DNA of 64,000 nucleotides from contig CM057228.1 in assembly GCA_029891385.1 (NCBI GenBank), positions 31,931,023 to 31,995,022 of the forward strand. The letters are read 5' to 3'. Each line of letters starts with the position of its first letter. Position 1 is the stretch's first letter. This document shows positions 57,535-64,000 of the stretch, piece by piece. Source of the stretch: Erythroxylum novogranatense (Eukaryota > Streptophyta > Magnoliopsida > Malpighiales > Erythroxylaceae). The notes under the pieces were generated by a model, which searched no databases, had not been told where the DNA came from, and saw only the letters and a program-made list of their open reading frames with translations. Position numbers and translations under genes: made by a program.

Positions 57535-60500
57535 TGTAGCACCCCCTTATCGTAGGGTATACACCGGGACGCCCGTAGGTCATTCCGATACATATCCTAC
57601 GATAAGGGTGTACTACGAACGATCATTAAGATACTGCACATGGCATCATAAAATAAAGCATCAATATAAAATTCACTAATTTTTAAAACCATAAAATATT
57701 TCTCATTCCATTTCAATACAAGCAGTCATTAACATATCTTTCAGAGTTTCACTGTCTAAACATTACTACAAAAGACATCTATTACAAAAGCCTAACTAGG
57801 TCATCCCAAAAAATCCCAGCTGACCGACCTGTGAGCCATGACTTCTCTTGCCAACATGATCTAAAAGGCAGGAAAAGTCCTTCTGGAGCTAGGAGTCTAC
57901 TCTCTCGGTCCTGAAAAATATATTGCAATTTTGGGTGAGTTTGCGAACTTAGTGAGGAACCATCATCGATGGTTCACCCAATTCATGCATAGCCAAGTAT
58001 AATACAGATTGTTGCACAATAGCATAATTAGAAATATCACAAATTAATATCACACAAGTTCAAGGCATTTCGCCTTTCACCCAATTCCAAATATCCAATT
58101 AAATGCAAATGAAATGAGTATGTGATACTTTCCCATTTTATTACGGTATTGTGACCGAGCGCCTGTACTGTCCCAAATTGGGCTCATTAAGCAGTGAGCC
58201 AATGGCTCTAAATCATTGTGGGCTCTGGGCCCCATACGTTGAGCTTTAGCTCTCGGTGGCTGCTCCGATCACAACTGTCATTATCTGTTTCATACATTCA
58301 TGTGTGAAATGCACATGTCCCATTTTCACAGTAAATGCATCATAATTTGATAGTACTATGTCACAATCGAGTCACAAATCACAATTTATCACATTTCAAA
58401 TAAGTAGATCACGCTTCTATGTCATAAACTCCCATTACATCTGACACCTCCGGTCCGGAATCAAGGTAGAAAACAAACGCAACAGTCCCACCATTATTCT
58501 CCACAATGTCATAAGTACAGAATTAAAAACAAATAAGGATTGAGGAACCATCTAGGTTACTCACAGATTACTCCCGAAGCTAATGCCTGGAAGATCCGGC
58601 AACGTCTGTGGGATGACGTTCCAACTGTACCTCTATAACATTCAAAGTATTCACACATTACCAATTGCACAATCAGAGATACTAATTAATGCACATGTAG
58701 CAATTAAAATGAGTACAATGCAGGTTCGTGACATTCCCGGCACTATTTCACAATTTTCTGTCACAAAAATTTCCTCTAAAAATAAGAAAACCATAGACAC
58801 AAGAATCCCTCAATTCGGATTTCTATAGGTCAAATTATAAATAAAACACTGATTAGGAAAATCACTACCCGTACCCCTCACTTCGACCTAACCGATCCCC
58901 GTCAATTTCCACTCTTTCTTCCCATTCATATATCATCTCTTCTTTCACAGTCCATAACTTTTAACACACACATCGAAAATTTACCAATTTGATCTCGTTG
59001 GAAAGATCTTGAAAAATTCTACAAGTTTCATGAAGAGTGAAAATTCCAATTTCACCCCTAAGGGTGTCAAAAATCCAATCAAAGCTACTGCCTAGTCAAT
59101 GTCTCTCAAAACAGTGCAGAATTTTGTAAATTCAATAATTTCCCATTTCCTTAGTCAAAAATGACACAATAAATGTGCACAGAAAGATCACAATGTTTTC
59201 TACAACTTTTATGAACAACTTGAAATCAAATTCATTTGCTAACTAGGCCAAACAATTCACCAAATCATCTGCCCACTGAAATTTCCCAATCTGAACAGTA
59301 CATTTCAAAGCAGCATATCTCCTAGCAAAAATGTCAAAACACTCACTACCTTATATCACTGGAAAGATAAGATCTCATACTTAAATTTTCATGAAGAACT
59401 CAAAATCCAATTCCATCCCTAACAATTTCAAACTTTTCATGCAAGTTTCTGCTGATCAGGGTAGTTAATAACCGAATGCAGGTTCAGTGTTTGAAAAACT
59501 CATAACTCCCAGATCTGATCTCCAAAAATCACATGCTATATATCATTTTCAAGATAATTGTTTCCTCTACAACTCTTCAGAAGATCATGCAAGCCAATTC
59601 AATTAACAGAAATCGCTAAAATTGCTTCTAATCAGAATGTGCACCAAATCCACATTTAGTCTAGGTTTCCTCAAAATGTTCAAAATCAGTCAATATTCCA
59701 CAGTGCATATCTCCCAATATACAGATCAAAAAAAGGCAAAATCAGTGGGAATGGAAAGCCAACTTAATAGCCTCAACTTTCATGAAGACCATTTTCCCTA
59801 ATCCCTTCTAAATTAATTGAGAAAAATCATCAAAACTAGTAGGTCATAGTTTCGGTTATTGTTCACAGAAACTACAACAGTAATATTCCAATCCAAAATT
59901 CAACCTCTTAAGGCTAAAATTAGACAATACCTATTTCACACAAAACTGTAGCCAACAAACCAAAGTTCATTTTGGCACAAACCTCACCTCATTTGCATAA
60001 CCACACAATTAGTTATGATTAAAACATTGCAATAGGTTCAAAAATCAATTTTCCAGCTTTGTTACTAAACTTAAATCCTATCACTTCCAATGCCAATAAC
60101 ACATCAATAAGCATCAACTTGAGCCATAAAATCAGCCCTAAGTTCATCTAAACTTTCACTTGAACATAGACCCCTAAAATTCCAGCACACATACTCATAG
60201 CATTAAACCCTATTAAACCCTAGGCTTCATGAAATTAATGAACATTAAAGTCACTATAAATGCTTCTAACAACCATATGAAAGAACATAAACATAATTTC
60301 TCACCTAAACAACCTCCAAGCTTCAAGCTTTAAGTTCTCAAACTACCCCAACTCACTCCCTCTCAACACCACCTACGACCCTCACCACCACAAGACTTAG
60401 GTTTGTGGACTTTTGTACACTTAAGAAAAGAAAGTAAGTAGGTTAAGAGAGTTTTTATGTGTAGGCAAAGGTTCAAAGCAAGTAAGAAGACAACACTTCT

Positions 60501-61300
60501 ACTATGGAGGAGAAAACAAGCCAACAAAGGAAGGAGGAAGGAGGAAGGAGGGTCTCGGCAGAAGGAGGGAAAAAGAAATGAAACAAATGAAATTTTTAAA
60601 GTTGGATGCTTGGAAGTCGTGGAAGACCAACTCATGCACTAAAACAACACTCTTTTAAACTTTACAAAGAAAGTTACGTGGAAGCTTTTCCCATAATAGA
60701 TGAATGGATAATCCTCAATGAAAAAGCACCAAAGCTTTCCAAGGAGTAAGTGTCGTATGAGAAATGAGGGAGTAAGACAACACCATTTAATGCATTAAGA
60801 CACTTGACATTTTACTAAGAAAAAGACAAAATCATTAAAGACAAAGATCATTTATTAAGAAACCCTTAATCCAATCCAATGGCTCCAATTAATCCATCCA
60901 ATGACTCTAATTAATCCCAAAAATCATTTATCTGGGCAGAAATTTTCGGTACCGGAAACCCATCAGTCAGCCAGTTGGAAATTTTTCGGTCCGGGCAAGT
61001 ACCCCGAAAAATTTCAGAAAAATTTCTGAAATTCCCTAAAAATGCAAATCACACATAAATCACCCCAATTTAATTTTTCAAACATACTTATCACATATTT
61101 CACACAAAAAAACATTCCATTTAGACACATATGCCGGGAACTGTCAGGAATGCATGTACAATCATGTGCATATACAAAAATTACCATTTATATTTTTATA
61201 GAGGTTATATGATGCATGTTCATGCCGAGATATATTGTCACTCGCCTAACCCGTTCCCAAATGACCAAATTACCCTTCCCATCGGTGATAGGATGTTACA
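57535..61300 (-). mobile_element. S3: solo Gypsy LTR inside Copia B
   Basis: 3766 bp, plus-strand TGTAGCACCCCC to AGGATGTTACA, flanked by the perfect duplication acata (57530-57534 and 61301-61305). Minus orientation. Its first 70 bp closely match the G2 LTR start, so it is a relative of G2. It holds the stem-loop block (57935-57985), the exon-like island (58565-58632) and a leader donor AG|GTGAGAAAT (60304, minus). The middle (58900-60300) is AT-rich without coding. Confidence 0.92.
58565..58632 (-). other. Exon-like island of the LTR leader (S3)
   Basis: 68 nt on the minus strand between TTATAG (AG at 58634-58633) and GTGAGTAACCTAG (GT at 58564-58563). The acceptor of the next predicted intron, TTTTTCAG, ends at 57911. 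Confidence 0.5.
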
Positions 61301-61305
61301 ACATA

Positions 61306-61419
61306 TCTCAAAATTTGTTAGATCTCTTATAAAGCATACATTAAGCTTATGTTACAAAGGTTCTATATAAAAAATTATAAATCTTATGCATCACATCTTT
61401 GGAACAATGAAATGGAAAT
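61306..61419. other. Short flank between S3 and S4
   Basis: Should be the continuation of Copia B because the S3 duplication is perfect, but I cannot recognise a conserved block in it. Confidence 0.45.
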
Positions 61420-62302
61420 TATAGCATCCTACTCGCACAGGACACATACTCGACATCCTGGATGATATCTGAGTACGTACCCTATAAGGGTGGCATGCTA
61501 GAGCAATCACAACACTAACTTAATATGGTATCATCATTTAAAAGATAAATATCACACTATTTAAAAACCCAAATTCCTCATTTCACTTCATAAAACCGAA
61601 CATGTACATTGTAGCTTTACAATCTTCATCCTTATATACAACATTAAAGAGCTATTAGATTCTATGACTCTACTACAAAATATGCTACCTGATACATGAA
61701 AGAGGAACTCTACAAAATTTTATCTAAATATTCAATCTCAACTAACCTACCTTTGAGCTATTTCTTTGATCCAAAAGTACAAAAACTATACTTCTTTTAG
61801 AGTCTCTCTGTCACTAATATCCTCTCTCAAACCTGAAATGTCAACGTTACAATTTTGGTGAGTTTTGAGAACTTAGTGAGTTAACCAGTTAACCATCCTC
61901 GATGGTTCACTCAATTCATATAACAAATCAACATATACAATTACATAATTCACATCATTTTATTTATCATGTAGCATCAAAAAACTCTTTTGTTCACAAT
62001 TTTCACATTTCTCATTAATCGCAATTCAATAATACATTTCAATCATTCAAAACATACATATTAAATGTATATGCAATGTCCATAAAACTCACTTTTATTT
62101 ATTACTTTGTTGTGATCGAGTGTCTTATTACTAGACCGTATCTCTTGTGGATACCAATATTGTTTCAGGTATTATCCCATATCTCTTAGTGGATATCGAG
62201 TACATTAACAATTGAGCTAGAAGCTCTTGTCACATTTTGAGCTTTAAACTCTTTTTCAGTGGCTACTCCGGTTGCAACAGTCTTTATGTTGTCATGCATT
62301 TA
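61420..62302 (-). mobile_element. S4: Gypsy LTR, first part, minus orientation
   Basis: Begins TATAGCATCCTACTCGC, a degenerate form of the TGTAGCACCCCACTCTCGC start of S2. It has the stem-loop block near 61855-61915 (GAGTT-TTGA-GAACT, with the stem partly lost) and 'gtggctactccggttgcaac' near 62255, found in the same place in S3 and S5. The D LTR at 62303 interrupts it; the rest must lie beyond the window. Confidence 0.75.
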
Positions 62303-62438
62303 TGTTGGACCCCGCTTCCAGAGCCCAGCATTCGGAAACAAACGTAGAAGCAGTACTTACCTCAACTATACTATAACTATTTCGGGACATTTAGCAAACT
62401 TCCCCTAGAGAACTTGGATTAAGGTGTTATTTCCTAAA
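62303..62438 (-). mobile_element. D3: family D LTR, first 136 bp
   Basis: Starts TGTTGGACCCCGCTTCCAG and matches the reverse complement of the D1 end over most of its length, including 'ctcaactatact' and 'gggacatttag'. It is cut by S5. Confidence 0.8.
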
Positions 62439-63200
62439 TGTAACACCCCACTCTCACATGACTCAAACCCGACATCAAGAGTGATATCCGAGCCCGTGCC
62501 CTGCGAGTGTGGTGTGCTACATCACTCAGTCAAAACTCCGTATACATGTTTTTTTGACACATACACACACATTATATATTATGCAGAAAATAATTTACAT
62601 AAACAATTCAATGGCCTCGGGGGGCCTTTTCATAAATACAATTTAATTTAGTCTGTTGACTTTAAAACATGACCTAATCATTTGTACAAAATTATGAAAA
62701 AAACACAATTATTCTCAGACACTACTGCAGACGCGAACTGATCCCGACCTCTTAACTCGCTCTTATGTGGTTGCTATATACCCGTTGCCTAACGGGGTAT
62801 TCTTCTAGGTCCTGAAAAATAATTGCAAATTTTGGGTGAGTTTTGCGAACTCAGTGAGGTAACCATCATCTATGGTTCACTCAATTCATGCAACTCATCA
62901 ATTCACATAACATATATTTTCATTGTTGCATGTCTGATCACATTTCACAATTTCACTTGAGTACAGACAATTGATGCATTTCATTCGATTAGACATTCAT
63001 AAACAATTGATTTCATACAACACGCAAGCATAATACAATTGTTTCATAATCTACTTTCATAAATACCACATGATTGGTACTACAGAAGCATAAGGCATTT
63101 TGCCTTTCACTCAATCCAAATGATTAAATCAAATGCATATGACATACGTATGTGACACTTTTTTATTTATTTATTACGGTGTTGTGACCGAGCGCCTGTA

Positions 63201-63335
63201 CTATCCCAATATAGGCACATTAATCATTGAGCCTGAGGCTCTGAATTGTCCCAATATGGGCGTGTTAATAGTTGAGCCGAAGGCTCTGAACTGTCCCAAT
63301 ATGGGCGCATTAATTGTTGAGCCCGAGGCTCTGAA
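63201..63335. repeat. 45-bp tandem repeat, three units, in S5
   Basis: Units at 63201-63245, 63246-63290 and 63291-63335, each with TCCCAATATGGGC and GAGGCTCTGAA. S3 has a single copy of the same unit near 58165-58212. Confidence 0.92.
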
Positions 63336-63736
63336 TCATTGTGGGACTCGAGGCCTAAATATAAACGTTGAGCTTGTAGCTCTCGGTGGCTGCTCCGGTC
63401 ATAACTGTTATTATCTGATCATGCCTTGTATGCATGGAATGCATAGGTCAAAATGAAACCATATCAACATCACAATCATTCCCAATTATCACATTCAACC
63501 AATTAGTTCACAATTTTTCACATTAAAATCACACTCACATTTAATCACATTTAAAACACAGAGTTCCCAAATTCTCAGACAACAGCACTTCTATGTCATA
63601 ATCTCTAAATACATCGGACACCTTCATTCCAGAATCAAGTCATAAACAAACGCACAAGCCCACCATTATTCTCCATAGAGTTATAAGCGCAAAATAATAA
63701 ACAAATAATAATTGAGAAACCATCTAGGTCACTCAC

Positions 63737-63803
63737 TTTTGTTTCCGAAGTTAAATCCTGGAAGTCTCGGCAACGTCTATGGGTTGATGTTCCAAATGCG
63801 TCT
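63737..63803 (-). other. Exon-like island of the LTR leader (S5)
   Basis: 67 nt on the minus strand between TTTTAG (AG at 63805-63804) and GTGAGTGACCTAG (GT at 63736-63735). The next acceptor TTTTTCAG ends at 62812. Confidence 0.5.
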
Positions 63804-64000
63804 CTAAAATAGTCCAAATATTCACACATTACCAAGTGCACAATCAGAAATATTAAAATAATGCACATGTAGCAATTTATATGTGTACAATGCATGTTCG
63901 TGACATTCCCGGCACTATTTCACAATTTCCCATCACAAAATTTCCTCTAAAATTTAGAAAGCCATAGACACTAAAACCACTCAATTCGGACCTCCATAGG

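Larger units (their letters stand above)
62439..64000 (-). mobile_element. S5: Gypsy LTR, cut by the window end
   Basis: Starts TGTAACACCCCACTCTCAC, similar to the S2 start, and runs off the window. Stem-loop block near 62835-62885, 45-bp repeats (63201-63335), exon-like island (63737-63803). Downstream it resembles S3 (for example 'ttcgtgacattcccggcact'). Minus orientation. Confidence 0.82.

Overview
The window reads as plant (angiosperm) nuclear DNA and consists almost entirely of transposable elements inserted into one another. I recognise no intact host gene, rRNA, tRNA or CRISPR array. The plant assignment rests on initiator-tRNA-Met primer sites, a chromodomain Ty3/Gypsy element of the Del/Tekay type, several Copia lineages, a Sirevirus-like element with repeated polypurine tracts, L1-type LINEs, and long LTRs with TATAAATA boxes. 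The species cannot be read from this.

Left part (1-40377). An old Copia element, 'Copia A', lies on the minus strand. Its 5' LTR is at 40172-40377 and its primer site at 40159-40171. Three insertions split its coding region: a Gypsy LTR at 1-2001, a gag-only Sirevirus-like element at 3624-8296 (target duplication gactt), and a 30-kb Gypsy composite 'G1' at 9163-39267 (target duplication catta). G1's 5' LTR is split by 'Copia C' at 11867-28579 (duplication gagcg). Copia C's pol is split by a minus-strand Gypsy element 'G2' at 18312-25462. A solo LTR 'S1' at 32894-36185 (duplication atatc) separates G1's integrase from its chromodomain. This gives four layers: Copia A, then G1, then Copia C, then G2.

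Right part (40378-64000). A minus-strand LINE fragment is followed by a plus-strand Copia, 'Copia B', running from about 44120 to at least 57529. It is interrupted by LTR family 'D' at 45142-48672 (tacaa), by a 5'-truncated LINE at 49107-56240 that itself carries solo LTR S2 (51287-54882, ctgga), and by solo LTR S3 (57535-61300, acata). A second D LTR in the opposite orientation sits at 41616-44119. The right edge holds three stacked, incomplete LTRs (61420, 62303, 62439 to the window end).

Two things stand out. First, the long Gypsy LTRs, although strongly diverged, keep the same leader layout: an AG-flanked, GT-flanked island of about 67 nt, then a small stem-loop whose bases change in compensated pairs, then a TTTTTCAG-like acceptor. 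This suggests a spliced leader encoded inside the LTR. Second, differences between sister copies pile up at CAG/CTG trinucleotides and are almost absent elsewhere. Much of the apparent decay, including some frameshifts in pol, may therefore be a consensus-sequence artefact and not biology. 'Pseudogene' calls in 9-40 kb should be read with that in mind.
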